Positions 27,582-36,675 of a stretch of DNA of 64,000 bases are shown here, in pieces. The translations under genes and the position numbers were made by a program. This DNA comes from Geminicoccaceae bacterium. Its GTDB lineage: Bacteria; Pseudomonadota; Alphaproteobacteria; Geminicoccales; Geminicoccaceae. Below the pieces are notes generated by a model. It ran no database searches, was not told the origin of the DNA, and saw nothing but the letters and a program-made list of their open reading frames with translations. The number at the start of each line of letters is the position of its first letter. Position 1 is the stretch's first letter. Location of the stretch: positions 35,772-99,771 of the forward strand of contig JANXAZ010000010.1 of the NCBI GenBank assembly GCA_025062095.1. Reading direction: 5' to 3'.

Positions 27582-28832
27582 TCAGTGCGCCTTCGGCTCG
27601 AGACCGCTCGGGTCCCATTCCGGACGCCGGCCGGCCAAGAGATCGGCGGTGATGCGGGCCGTCCCGCAGGCCCAGGTCCAACCCATGTGGCCGTGCCCCG
27701 AATTCACCCACAAATTCCGATGCCGCCCGCGTCCGATGATCGGAAGATTGTTCGGGGTCATGGGTCTGAGGCCCGCCCAGTATTCGGCGCGGCTCCAATC
27801 CCCGGCTTGCGGGAACAGCTCGTGGGCGGCTTTGAGCATCGGGGCGAAGTCTTCGGGGCGGTGCGACCAGTCCCACCCGTCGAGCTCGGCGATCGCGGTC
27901 AAGCGCACCCGGTCGCCGAAATTGGCGAAGGCGAAGAGATTGTCCTCGTCCACCCCGGGCAGCTGCGGCGGGTTGTTGGAGCCGCCCACGGGAAGGGTGA
28001 TCGAATAGCCCTTGACGGGCCAGATCGGCAGCTCGAGCCCGAGCTTCTTGCCGATGGGCGCGCTGTAGCAGCCGAGCGCGAGCACGAACGCGTCGGCGGC
28101 GACTTCGCCGCGATCGGTGATCGCGCTCTCGACCCGATCGCCCGCGGTGCGGAAGTCGCGGACCGTTTCGCCCAGACGGAGCACCGCGCCCTCGGCGGCG
28201 CAACGCCGGGCGAGCTCGCGGGTGAACAGCCGCGCGTCGCCGCTCTCGTCGCCCGGAGCGTAAAGCGCACCCGCGAAGCGATCCTTCACCGGCTCGTAGA
28301 CGGGGTCGAGCGCCGCCGCTTCCTCCGGGCTCACGCGGCGCACCTCTACTCCGGCGTCGCGCAGGATCTTGGCCTTCTCGTCCGCCGCGGCGAGGCCGGC
28401 CGCGCGACGGTAGAGATAGAGCGCCCCGCGGCTGCGCATCCCGCAGGCGATCCCGGTCTCGGCCAGGACCTCCGCCAGGCGCCGTTGGCTGTAGAGCGCC
28501 AGGCTCACCTTGCGCATCGTGTTGCGCGCCGCTTTCTCGGCCGTGCACTGGAGCGCGAAGCGCAGCGCCCAGCGCCAGAAGTCGAGGCTCCCCTGGAAGC
28601 GGAAGCGCAGCGCGAGATCGTCGCGGAAAAGCGCTCTGATCAGCGTCTTGAGCGCCGCCGGCGAGGACCAGGCGTAGGCGTGGCCGGGAGCGATCATCCC
28701 GGCGTTCGCATAAGACGTTTCGGAGGCCGGCTCGGGGCGCCGGTCGAGAACGACGACCTCGTGTCCGTCGCGCAAGAGTTCCCAGGCCGTGGCGACGCCG
28801 ACGACGCCGGCGCCGAGGACCGCGACCTTCAC
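27582..28832 (-). CDS. dadA: D-amino acid dehydrogenase, FAD-dependent (DadA type)
   Basis: A 416-residue FAD flavoprotein that oxidatively deaminates D-amino acids to 2-imino acids and passes electrons to the quinone pool at the inner membrane. The FAD motif is at the N-terminus (VAVLGAGVVGVATAWEL). Family segments include TSYANAGMIAPGHAYAWSSP, WPVKGYSITLP and the C-terminal GLRPMTPNNLPIIGR plus NSGHGHMGWTWACG. GTG start with AGAGGG 5 bases upstream. RidA is 9 bases upstream; RidA hydrolyses the reactive imines this enzyme makes, which supports the assignment. Confidence 0.93.
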   Translation of the reverse strand: MKVAVLGAGVVGVATAWELLRDGHEVVVLDRRPEPASETSYANAGMIAPGHAYAWSSPAALKTLIRALFRDDLALRFRFQGSLDFWRWALRFALQCTAEKAARNTMRKVSLALYSQRRLAEVLAETGIACGMRSRGALYLYRRAAGLAAADEKAKILRDAGVEVRRVSPEEAAALDPVYEPVKDRFAGALYAPGDESGDARLFTRELARRCAAEGAVLRLGETVRDFRTAGDRVESAITDRGEVAADAFVLALGCYSAPIGKKLGLELPIWPVKGYSITLPVGGSNNPPQLPGVDEDNLFAFANFGDRVRLTAIAELDGWDWSHRPEDFAPMLKAAHELFPQAGDWSRAEYWAGLRPMTPNNLPIIGRGRHRNLWVNSGHGHMGWTWACGTARITADLLAGRRPEWDPSGLEPKAH

Positions 28833-28841
28833 GACACCCTC

Positions 28842-29192
28842 TCAGCGCGCGGCGACGACCATGATCTCCACGCAGTAATCGGGCGAAGCGAGGCGCGCTT
28901 CCACCGTCGCGCGAGCGGGCGCGCAGCCTTCGGGGACCCAGGCGTCCCACACCCGGTTCATCTCGTCGAACTGGCGCATGTCCGCGATCCAGATGTTCGC
29001 CGAGAGGATCTTGCTCTTGTCGGTGCCGGCCTTGGCGAGGAGCGCATCGATGCGTTCGAGCACGTTGCGGGTCTGCTCGGCCATCGACGCTCCGGGCTTG
29101 TCGACGGCGACCTGGCCCGCGAGGATCACGAGATCGCCGAAGACGACGGCTTGGCTCAGCCGCTTGCCGGGTTCGATGCGTTCGATGCTCAT
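28842..29192 (-). CDS. ridA: RidA/YjgF-family imine deaminase
   Basis: A 116-residue protein of the RidA family, which hydrolyses enamine/imine intermediates such as 2-aminoacrylate to keto acids and ammonia. Seen are IEPGKRLSQAVVFGDLVILAGQV near the start and a C-terminal VEARLASPDYCVEIMVVAAR with the conserved Arg of the active site. A run of GGAGGGAGGG lies before the ATG. It is directly upstream of dadA, its functional partner. Confidence 0.92.
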   Translation of the reverse strand: MSIERIEPGKRLSQAVVFGDLVILAGQVAVDKPGASMAEQTRNVLERIDALLAKAGTDKSKILSANIWIADMRQFDEMNRVWDAWVPEGCAPARATVEARLASPDYCVEIMVVAAR

Positions 29193-29276
29193 CGCGGCCC
29201 TCCCTCCCTCGAGAACCCGAGTTTAGGTGCAGAGGTCTCGGCGGTCGAGCCGCGCGCTCGCGGCCCGGCCGTCCGT

Positions 29277-30056
29277 TCAGCGCAGGTCTTCGACCGGGAT
29301 GAGAAGCCCAGCGGCGGCGAAGCCGCCGTCCACGCACAAGACGTGCCCCGTCACATAGCCCGCCCCGTCCGAGACGAGATAGGCGACCGCCTCGGCGACA
29401 TCGGCCGGCTCGCCGTAGCGGCCCATCGGGACCTCGCGGATCCAGCCCGCGCGCGTGCGCTCGCTGTGCACGGCGCGCACGAGATCGGTCTCGATCGGTC
29501 CGGGCGCCACCGCGTTCACCGTGATGCCGAAGGGAGCGAGCTCTTGCGCCGCGACCTGGGTGAGGTTGATCACCGCCGCCTTGGAACTTCCGTAAGCGGA
29601 GCGTCCGGTCGAGCCCCGCAGGCCGGCGACGGAAGCGACGTTGACGATGCGCCCGGGGACCCGGTGCTCGACCATCCAAGCGGCGGCGGCGCGGCTCGCG
29701 GCGAAGAGGGAGAAGACGTTGATGCGATAGATGCGCTCGAAATCGGCGAGCTCGTGCTCGAGGAAGGGCTTCTGCAGCGCGATGCCGGCGTTGTTGACGA
29801 GGATCTCGAGCCCGCCCATGGCCTCCGCCGCTGCGCGGATCGCCTCTTCGACGCGCTCGAGCTCGCCGAGATCGAGCACCAGCGCGCGCGCCTGCGCTCC
29901 GCGCGCGCGCAGCGCTTCCGCGGCGCCCTCCACCGCCTCGCCCGCGCGGTCGATCAAGGTCAAGACCGCCCCCGAGCGCGCCAGCCGCTCGGCGATCGCG
30001 CGCCCGATCCCGGCCGCCGCTCCGGTCACGATCGCCCGTTTGCCCCGCAGTCCCAC
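29277..30056 (-). CDS. SDR-family oxidoreductase
   Basis: A 259-residue classical short-chain dehydrogenase. TGAAAGIG at about 12-19, NNAG near 89, and the catalytic YGSSK (SAYGSSKAAV) near 156 are all present; the C-terminus has VLCVDGGFAAAG. It uses NAD(P)H to reduce or oxidise a small carbonyl or hydroxy compound. GTG start with GGGGGG upstream. Its start lies inside the 3' end of the hydrolase gene (31-base overlap), so the two are coupled. Substrate unknown. Confidence 0.88.
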   Translation of the reverse strand: MGLRGKRAIVTGAAAGIGRAIAERLARSGAVLTLIDRAGEAVEGAAEALRARGAQARALVLDLGELERVEEAIRAAAEAMGGLEILVNNAGIALQKPFLEHELADFERIYRINVFSLFAASRAAAAWMVEHRVPGRIVNVASVAGLRGSTGRSAYGSSKAAVINLTQVAAQELAPFGITVNAVAPGPIETDLVRAVHSERTRAGWIREVPMGRYGEPADVAEAVAYLVSDGAGYVTGHVLCVDGGFAAAGLLIPVEDLR

Positions 30057-30886
30057 CGCTGCCCCCCTTCGTCCGCGCGCAGTTCGTCCAAGAAGGCGTC
30101 GATCGCCGCGAGCGTCGGTGCGCGCCGCTCATGGTGGGGGACGTGTCCGGCACCGGGCAAGAGGCGGGCGCGCACGGGCCCGCCGAGAGCGCGCGCGATC
30201 GCCGTCAGGTGTTCCGCCGAGGCGTATTCGTCCGCCTCGCCCTGCAGAAGGAGAACCGGGCAACGGACCGCGCGCAGCCGGTCCTCGACGGTCCACGAGC
30301 GGAAGTCGGGAGCGAGCCAGGTCTCGGCCCAGGCGCGAAAGACCGCTTCGGTGCGCGGGCCGTGAAAGCGCTCGAGTTTGCGCCGCAGCTCGCCGTGCGC
30401 GAAGGCCGCGACCGCGGCCCGGATCCCGAGGAGGGTCTTTTCCTCCACGAAGGCGTGCGCGGCGATCGCGATCACCGCCCGCACCCGCTCGGGAAACGCG
30501 GCCGCGGCGAGAAGCGCGATCGTGCCGCCGTCGCTGTGGCCCAGGAGGATCGCTTCTTCGATCCCGGCCGCTTGCAGCACCGCCGGCAGTTCGTCGAGCG
30601 CCATGCGGTCGAGATAGTCGAAAGGGCGCGGCAGCGGCTCGGGATCGGAACGGCCGTAACCGCGCCGGTCGTAGAGGAACACCGCGAGCCCGTGGCGCAG
30701 AGCGAGGATCTCGGGCAGATCCTTCCAGAACCCGGTGCAGCCGAGCCCTTCGTGCAGGAGCACGAGCACGGGACGGTCGGGGGCCGAGGCGGGACGCAGC
30801 CATTCGCCGTAGATCCGGGCGCCCGCGGCGCGCAACGCGACGGGTGTGCGCGCGGGCGCGGGGAGCTCGGCGCCGGTCTTTGCCAT
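30026..30886 (-). CDS. Alpha/beta hydrolase
   Basis: A 286-residue alpha/beta-hydrolase. The nucleophile elbow is LLGHSDGG (near residue 113), the acid lies near QGEADEY, and the catalytic His in GHVPHHE near the C-terminus. An oxyanion-type segment LLHEGLGCTGFW follows the first strand. Likely an esterase, lactonase or C-C hydrolase in the associated catabolic operon; the substrate cannot be named. Start ATG at 30886, first gene of the minus-strand run and divergent from the gluconate-dehydrogenase-like SDR across 51 bases. Confidence 0.82.
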   Translation of the reverse strand: MAKTGAELPAPARTPVALRAAGARIYGEWLRPASAPDRPVLVLLHEGLGCTGFWKDLPEILALRHGLAVFLYDRRGYGRSDPEPLPRPFDYLDRMALDELPAVLQAAGIEEAILLGHSDGGTIALLAAAAFPERVRAVIAIAAHAFVEEKTLLGIRAAVAAFAHGELRRKLERFHGPRTEAVFRAWAETWLAPDFRSWTVEDRLRAVRCPVLLLQGEADEYASAEHLTAIARALGGPVRARLLPGAGHVPHHERRAPTLAAIDAFLDELRADEGGQRWDCGANGRS

Positions 30887-30937
30887 CTCCGTTCCGTCGT
30901 GTAGCAGCGCGAGCAGCGATGGACGGAGATCGCTTCC

Positions 30938-31702
30938 ATGTCCAGCCTGTTCTGGCTCGAGGATCGGATCGCGCTCGTCACCGGGGCCACGCGCGGGCTC
31001 GGCTTCGCCATGGCGGAAGCGCTCGCCGCGCACGGCGCGCGGGTGATCGTCAACGGCCGCAATCCCGAGACCGTCGCGGCCGCGACGAAAAAGCTCAACG
31101 ATCTCGGCTATCACGCCGAGCCGCTCGCCTTCGACGTCACCGATGCCGATGCGACGCTCGATGCGATCGAGAAGATCCGCGAAGTCCACGGACGGCTCGA
31201 CATCCTCGTCAACAACGCCGGCGTGCAGCATCGCGTACCGTTGACGGAATGGACCGATGCCGATTTCGAGCGGCTCTTGCAGAGCCATCTCGTCTCGGCT
31301 TTCCGCCTCGCGCGCGAGGCGGCCAAGCTCATGATCCCCCAAGGGCGCGGTCGGATCATTTCGACCGGTTCGGTGATCGCCATCCTCGCCCGGCCCACCA
31401 TCCACGGCTACGCCGCGGCGAAAACGGGCCTGCACGGCCTCACCCGTTCGCTCGCCGCCGAGCTCGGGCCCAAGGGGATCACGGTCAACGCCGTCGCCCC
31501 CGGCTATTTCGCCACCGAGATGAACGCGGCGCTGCTCGCCGACGAAGCCTTCACCGATTGGGTCAAGAGGCGCACCCCTCTGGGCCGCTGGGCGCAGCCG
31601 CACGAGATCGGTGGGGCGGTGGTCTTTCTCGCCTCCGATGCCGCCTCTTATGTCAACGGTCACGTCCTCGTCGTCGACGGCGGCCTCTCGGTGACGCTCT
31701 GA
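30938..31702 (+). CDS. SDR oxidoreductase, gluconate 5-dehydrogenase-like
   Basis: A 254-residue classical SDR. TGATRGLG is at about 15-22, NNAG near 91, the catalytic Tyr/Lys in YAAAK near 157, and GYFATEMN after it. The pattern LFWLEDRIALVTGATRGLG and VNAVAPGYFATEMN is close to gluconate 5-dehydrogenases, which interconvert gluconate and 5-ketogluconate. An L-idonate-dehydrogenase-like gene at 55298 and the FGGY kinase at 32553 make a sugar-acid role plausible, though they are not in one operon. Confidence 0.85.
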   Translation: MSSLFWLEDRIALVTGATRGLGFAMAEALAAHGARVIVNGRNPETVAAATKKLNDLGYHAEPLAFDVTDADATLDAIEKIREVHGRLDILVNNAGVQHRVPLTEWTDADFERLLQSHLVSAFRLAREAAKLMIPQGRGRIISTGSVIAILARPTIHGYAAAKTGLHGLTRSLAAELGPKGITVNAVAPGYFATEMNAALLADEAFTDWVKRRTPLGRWAQPHEIGGAVVFLASDAASYVNGHVLVVDGGLSVTL

Positions 31703-31723
31703 AGCGAGGTCGAAAGGACGCTC

Positions 31724-32335
31724 TCAGCCCGAAGGCGGCAAGAGATCCGCGGCGTCGAGAGCGAGTTCGGGAACGAGCAGGGCCTGCAGATTCTGTCCCC
31801 GGGCGAGCGCGGCGACCGTCCGATAGCCCTCGGGGGCGGGATCGCGGTGGACCTCGAGGCGATCGGCAGAAAGATCGACGAGCCACACCTCGGGGATGCC
31901 GAAGCGGGCGTAGAGCGGCAGCTTGACCCGGCGGTCGTAGTCCCGACCGCTCTGCATCACTTCGATCAGGAGGAGGACGTCCGCCGGACCGGGGTGGCCG
32001 CGCGCGTAGCCGTCCTCGCGCCAGCGCAGCACGGCGAGGTCCGGTTGCGGTTCGTCGAAACGATCGAGCCGCAGCGGGTTCTGCACCGAGACCAGGTAGC
32101 GGCGCGGCGGGAGCCGCGTCACCAACCCGGCGAGCGCCAGATTGACCGACCCCGCGTGCTCGCTGCCGATCGGGGACATGTCCACGATCTCGCCCTCGAG
32201 GAGTTCGACCCGAACGTCCTCGCCGAGAATCCCAGCCTCGGCCATCTTGTAATAGTCCTCGACGCTGAAGCGGTGCGGCGACGGCCGTCCGGCCTCCGCC
32301 CGCTCCTTCGCTTCCGGCTCGGCGATCGCGCCCAT
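31724..32335 (-). CDS. Uma2-family (DUF820) putative endonuclease
   Basis: A 203-residue protein of the Uma2 family with a PD-(D/E)XK nuclease fold: PDLAVLRWRED, then VLLLIEVMQSG, then YDRRVKLPLYARFGIPEVWLVDL. The putative metal ligands (Asp of PD and Glu of IEV) are present. Such genes are often solitary and of unknown role. The ATG at 32335 has GGAG 7 bases upstream. It is convergent with the SDR gene (21-base gap). Confidence 0.85.
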   Translation of the reverse strand: MGAIAEPEAKERAEAGRPSPHRFSVEDYYKMAEAGILGEDVRVELLEGEIVDMSPIGSEHAGSVNLALAGLVTRLPPRRYLVSVQNPLRLDRFDEPQPDLAVLRWREDGYARGHPGPADVLLLIEVMQSGRDYDRRVKLPLYARFGIPEVWLVDLSADRLEVHRDPAPEGYRTVAALARGQNLQALLVPELALDAADLLPPSG

Positions 32336-32552
32336 CTCTTTTCTCCGCGCCTTTCCTCGCTCTTTACGGCCGTGGCGCGATCGGAGGCAATCGGTCGGCT
32401 CCCGTCCGATGCGGGCGATCGCGCGCACGGTCCGTTCGCGCTAGCCTGGTCGTCGCGCGCGGTCGGGAGAAGAAGAGCCGGAGGCGACGTCTCCGCCGGC
32501 GACGGCCCGCGGGTCGCGGGACGAGGGGCCGGGAGCCGGAAAAGCGGAAGCG

Positions 32553-34088
32553 ATGAGAGAAGCCGAGCCCGTCCTCGTCGGGATCGACGCCGGCACGAGC
32601 CGGATCCGCGCGCTCGCCTTCGCCCCCGACGGCAGGCTCCTGGCGGGGGCCGCGGGGCCCACGCCCTATCGCCGGCCGGCGCCCGAGCTCGCCGAGCTCG
32701 ACGCGGAGGAGCTGTTCGCGACCACCGTCGCCACCCTCGGCGCGCTCGCCCGGCGACTCGAGGAGCCCCGGCGCGTGATCGGCCTCGCGGTCGCGAGCGT
32801 GGGCGAGGCGGGGGTGCTCCTCGATGCCGAGGATCGCCCCCTCGCCCCGATCCTCGCCTGGTTCGATCCGCGGCCCGCGGCGCTGCGCGCGGATCTTCTC
32901 GATCGCGTCTCTCCCGAACGCTTCGCCCGCATCGCGGGCGTGACCGCGGATCCGATCCTGGGTGCGCTCAAGCTCGCCTGGTACGCGCGTTCCGCCCCCG
33001 AGGCCTTCGCTCGTGCCCGAAAGTGGTTACACCTTGCCGATTGGCTCGCGTTTCGGTTGGGTGGAGCGCCGGCGACGGATGCGAGCCTCGCCTCGCGCAC
33101 GGGTCTTTTGGATCTGCGCGCGGGCCGCTGGTCCGAGGAGCTCGCCGCGCGCGCCGACGTCCCGATCGACCTCCTGCCCGAGATCCTGCCCACGGGCACG
33201 CGCATCGGCGCGTTGTCTCCGGAGATCGCCGCCTCGACCGGTCTTCCGGCTTCGGCCGCGATCGCCGTGGGAGGCTACGACCACGCGCTGGGCCTTCTCG
33301 CCGTCGGCGGCGACGAGCCGGGGGTGGTGGTCGACAGCATGGGCACGGCCGAAGGGCTGGCTCTGCCGCTTCCCGAGCCGGTCCTCGACGGTCGGCTCGC
33401 CGCCTCGGGCTTCAGCCAGGTGCTGATCCGGGTCGACCGTCCGCGTGCGTGCGTGCTCACCGGCCTCGCGACCTCGGGCGCGGCGATCGACTGGGCGTGC
33501 GCTCTGTTCGCCCGCGGGACCTCGCGGAAGACGCTCGTCGCCGCGGCCCGCGCCGTCCCGCCCGAATGCGGCGGGGTCTTCTTCGTACCCCACTTGCGCT
33601 TTCCCTCTCCGCCCGCGACCGAGGCCGAAGCGCGCGGGATGTTCTTCGGTCTTTCCCCGGACAGCGATGCGGCGACGCTGTTCCGCGCCGTCCTCGAAGG
33701 CCTGGCCCTCGATTGGCAACGGATGCTCGTTCGTCTGTGCGACTTGCTCGAGCGGCCGCTGCCCGAGCGGATGCTCGCCATCGGCGGCGGCACGCGCATC
33801 GGGCTTCTGCTGGAAATCAAAGCGAGCCTCGCGGGCCGGCCTCTGGCGGCGGCGGCGATGCCCGAGGCGACGGCTCTGGGTGCGGCACTCGCCGCCGGCA
33901 TCGGGGCCGGGCTCTTTTCCGATCTCGTCCGGGCGCGCGCGGGCCTGCGCCTTTCCTTTCGCACGATCCGTCCCGATCCCGCCTGGCCGCCCGAGCGCGC
34001 GCGGCGCCATCTCGCCCGCTACGGGGAGCTCGTGTGCGCGCTGGCACCCCTGCAACGGCGCGCGGCCGCCTGGCGCGCCGAGGCTTGA
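32553..34088 (+). CDS. FGGY-family carbohydrate kinase
   Basis: A 511-residue sugar kinase. The N-terminal ATP-binding motif GIDAGTSRIRALAF is at 10-23. The catalytic Asp lies in GGYDHALG near residue 245, and the C-terminal half has MLAIGGGTRIGLLLEIKASL (adenosine-binding region). It phosphorylates a pentulose, hexulose or sugar acid; the FGGY family does not allow a more exact substrate by eye. It is convergent with the oligopeptide-type ABC operon (24-base gap) and follows sugar-acid-like genes, so gluconate or a related sugar is a guess. Confidence 0.86.
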   Translation: MREAEPVLVGIDAGTSRIRALAFAPDGRLLAGAAGPTPYRRPAPELAELDAEELFATTVATLGALARRLEEPRRVIGLAVASVGEAGVLLDAEDRPLAPILAWFDPRPAALRADLLDRVSPERFARIAGVTADPILGALKLAWYARSAPEAFARARKWLHLADWLAFRLGGAPATDASLASRTGLLDLRAGRWSEELAARADVPIDLLPEILPTGTRIGALSPEIAASTGLPASAAIAVGGYDHALGLLAVGGDEPGVVVDSMGTAEGLALPLPEPVLDGRLAASGFSQVLIRVDRPRACVLTGLATSGAAIDWACALFARGTSRKTLVAAARAVPPECGGVFFVPHLRFPSPPATEAEARGMFFGLSPDSDAATLFRAVLEGLALDWQRMLVRLCDLLERPLPERMLAIGGGTRIGLLLEIKASLAGRPLAAAAMPEATALGAALAAGIGAGLFSDLVRARAGLRLSFRTIRPDPAWPPERARRHLARYGELVCALAPLQRRAAAWRAEA

Positions 34089-34112
34089 GGGCAATGCGCG
34101 CGCGGCGCGCGT

Positions 34113-34904
34113 TCAAGGAGAGGTGCCGCCGGGGCGGGGCAGGTGGAGGGCGGCTCGCACGAGCACTCGGCTCGCCTCGGCGCGCGGGCGGGCGAGGACG
34201 TCGTCCACCGGCCCGTCCTCGACGATCCGACCCCCGTCCATGACGAGCACGCGGTCGGCCACCGCGCGGACCACGGCGAGATCGTGGGTGACGAAGAGCG
34301 TAGCCGGGGCGTGCGCGGTGCGGATCCGCTCCAAGAGGTTCAACAATTGCGCGCGCACCGAGAGATCCAGCGCCGAGAACGGCTCGTCGAGGATCAGGAG
34401 CCGCGGCCGGCTGGCGAGCGCCCGGGCGATCGCCACGCGCTGACGCTGTCCGCCCGAGAGCTCGTGCGGGAAGCGCCCGGCGAGGGCGGGGTCGAGCCCG
34501 ACTTCTTTCAAGAGTTGCGCGACCCTCGCGCGCAGCTCGCGTCGGGGGACGAGCCCGAAGGCGCGCAAGGGATCGGCGAGCTGCGCCCCGATCTTCCGTC
34601 GGGGTCCGAGTGCGGCCAGCGGATCCTGGAAGACGATCTGGAACTCGGCCCGCATACGGCGCAGCGCCTCCCCGCGCGCGGCGAGGAGATCGCGGCCGCG
34701 GAAGCGGATCGATCCGCTCGTCGGTTCGAGAAGACGCACGATCAGCCGCGCGAGCGTGCTCTTGCCGGCTCCGGAGGCCCCGACGAGGGCGACCCGATCG
34801 CCCGGACGAAGCGCGAAGGACACCTCCTCGACGATCGGGCGCGCGACCCCGGGCGGCCGATAGCCGAGACCCGCGACCTCGAGGAGGAACCCCTCGTCCT
34901 TCAC
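34113..34904 (-). CDS. Oligopeptide-type ABC transporter ATP-binding protein (DppF/OppF position)
   Basis: A 263-residue ATPase with Walker A GASGAGKST, signature LSGGQRQRVAIARAL and Walker B LLILDEPFSALD. The GTG start overlaps the stop of the preceding ATPase gene (GTGA) and has no ribosome site of its own, so translation is coupled. Last of five genes encoding a complete importer in the order binding protein, permease, permease, ATPase, ATPase. It lacks the C-terminal Cys-containing extension found in its partner. Confidence 0.92.
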   Translation of the reverse strand: MKDEGFLLEVAGLGYRPPGVARPIVEEVSFALRPGDRVALVGASGAGKSTLARLIVRLLEPTSGSIRFRGRDLLAARGEALRRMRAEFQIVFQDPLAALGPRRKIGAQLADPLRAFGLVPRRELRARVAQLLKEVGLDPALAGRFPHELSGGQRQRVAIARALASRPRLLILDEPFSALDLSVRAQLLNLLERIRTAHAPATLFVTHDLAVVRAVADRVLVMDGGRIVEDGPVDDVLARPRAEASRVLVRAALHLPRPGGTSP

Positions 34905-35845
34905 GGGGCGTAGAGATGGCAAGCCACACCGTCCTCGGGCCCGCCCGTCCGCGGCGGGGGCGTGGTCCGGCAGCGCGACGCGGCCAGCGGACAACGCGGC
35001 GCGAAGGGGCACCCCGCGATGTCGCGCTCCGGATCGGGCGGGGAGCCCGGAATCTCGGGCAGCGGGCGGGGCGGGGGGCGGTCGAGCGAAAGCGCCGCGG
35101 CGAGAAGCGCGCGCGTATAGGGGTGGCGCGGGGCGCCGAGGACGCGCGCGCTCGGCCCCACTTCCACGCAGCGGCCGGCGTAGAGCACGGCGATGCGATC
35201 GGCGATCCGCGCCGCCACCGCGGGATCGTGGGTCACCAGGAGAAGAGCCGTGTCCCGCGCGCGCACGAGCCCGTCGAGGAGATCGAGGATCTGGGCCTGG
35301 TTCACGGTATCGAGGGCGGAGGTGGGCTCGTCGGCGAGCAGGAGCCGCGGCTCCGCGGCGATCGCCATGGCGATCGCGATGCGCTGGCGCTCGCCGCCCG
35401 AAAAACGGTGGGGAGCGTCGCGCGCTCGCTTCTCCGCCGGCTCGATGCCCACCCGGCGCAGAAGCGCCACCGCTTCCGCGCGCGCCGCCGACCAGGAGGC
35501 GCCGCGATGAAAGCGGATCGGCTCGGCGATCTGAGTGGCGACGTCGAGGACGGGATCGAGCGCCGAGAACGGATCCTGGAAGACGAAGCCGACATCCCGA
35601 CCGAGTATCGGAGCCCGGCCGAGAAGCGGAAACAGGATCTCCCCGCTCCGTTCGGCCTCGGGGCCGAGAAGGCCCGCGATCGCGAGCAGAGCGGTGCTCT
35701 TGCCCGAGCCGCTTTCACCCAGAAGCGCCAGACGCTCGCCCGCAGCGAGGACGAGGTCGAGCCCGCGCAGGGCGCGGATCCGCCTCCGGTCCCGGTGGAA
35801 GACCACCGCAAGATCGCGCAGCGAGAGCAGGGGAGGCGCGTTCAC
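34901..35845 (-). CDS. Oligopeptide-type ABC transporter ATP-binding protein (DppD/OppD position)
   Basis: A 314-residue ATPase with Walker A GESGSGKST, signature FSGGERQRIAIAMAI and Walker B LLLADEPTSALD. The C-terminal extension carries the oligopeptide/dipeptide family motif with several cysteines (GCPFAPRCPLAASRC). GTG start overlapping the permease stop by four bases (GTGA). It hydrolyses ATP to drive the adjacent permease pair. Confidence 0.93.
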   Translation of the reverse strand: MNAPPLLSLRDLAVVFHRDRRRIRALRGLDLVLAAGERLALLGESGSGKSTALLAIAGLLGPEAERSGEILFPLLGRAPILGRDVGFVFQDPFSALDPVLDVATQIAEPIRFHRGASWSAARAEAVALLRRVGIEPAEKRARDAPHRFSGGERQRIAIAMAIAAEPRLLLADEPTSALDTVNQAQILDLLDGLVRARDTALLLVTHDPAVAARIADRIAVLYAGRCVEVGPSARVLGAPRHPYTRALLAAALSLDRPPPRPLPEIPGSPPDPERDIAGCPFAPRCPLAASRCRTTPPPRTGGPEDGVACHLYAP

Positions 35846-36675
35846 GCGGCGGCACGGCGCGGGGCGAGGGCCTCGGCCAGCCCCTCGCCCACGAGGTTGA
35901 CGGCGAGCACGCTCAGCACGAGGGCGGCACCGGGCAAGAGCGCGAGCCAGGGAGCGGAGACCAACACCGCCCGCCCCTCGGCGATCATCGCCCCCCAAGA
36001 GGGCCGGTTGGGATCGCCGAGGCCCAAAAAGGCGAGCGCCGCCTCGACGAGGATCGCCGCGGCGGCGAGGAGCGCGGCGAGAGGGAGAACCGGCGGCAGC
36101 GCGTTCGGCAAGACCTCTTTGAGGGCGACTTCCGGGCGAGAGAGACCGGCGGCGATCGCGGCGAGCACGAAATCCGCCCGCCGCAGCTTGAGCACCTCGG
36201 CGCGCAGCAGACGCGCCGGAGCCGGCCAGGAGGCGGCGGCAATCGCGGCCACCGTCGACCCGAGCCCGGGTCCGGCGACGCTCACGAGCGCCAGGGCGAG
36301 AAGAAAGCCCGGTACCACCTGGAAGGCTTCGGCCAGACGCATCGCGAGCTCGTCGACGAAGCCGCCCGAAAAGCCGGCCAGAAGGCCGATCGCGCCGCCC
36401 GCGAGGAGGGCCGCGGCGGTCGCGGCGGCGGCGACGAGGAGCGAGGTGCGGGCTCCGGCGAGCAGGCGGGCGAGGAGATCGCGCCCGAGCCGATCGGTTC
36501 CGAGGGGATGAGCGGCTTCGACGAACGGCGGCAGAAGGATCGCGGGCGAAGGCGCCTCGGGGTCGAGCGGCCACAGAAGGGGAGCCGAGAGCGCGAGCGC
36601 GAGGAGGAGGAAGAGCAAGACGAGGCCCGCGCAGGCGGCGGGCTCGCGGGCGAAGCGGAAGACCGCCTCGCTCAC
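35842..36675 (-). CDS. Oligopeptide-type ABC transporter permease (DppC/OppC position)
   Basis: A 277-residue inner-membrane permease with five to six helices. The N-terminal periplasmic segment HPLGTDRLGRDLLARLLAGAR is the DppC/OppC hallmark. The cytoplasmic EAA loop lies in DFVLAAIAAGLSRPEVALKEVLPNALPP. GTG start overlapping the upstream permease stop (GTGA). It pairs with the other permease to form the translocation pore. Confidence 0.92.
   Translation of the reverse strand: MSEAVFRFAREPAACAGLVLLFLLLALALSAPLLWPLDPEAPSPAILLPPFVEAAHPLGTDRLGRDLLARLLAGARTSLLVAAAATAAALLAGGAIGLLAGFSGGFVDELAMRLAEAFQVVPGFLLALALVSVAGPGLGSTVAAIAAASWPAPARLLRAEVLKLRRADFVLAAIAAGLSRPEVALKEVLPNALPPVLPLAALLAAAAILVEAALAFLGLGDPNRPSWGAMIAEGRAVLVSAPWLALLPGAALVLSVLAVNLVGEGLAEALAPRRAAA

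Noticed and set aside
31724..32335. The Uma2-family gene as a sign of a mobile element or restriction system
   Set aside because: Uma2 genes are often solitary; no methyltransferase, integrase, transposase or flanking repeat is present.
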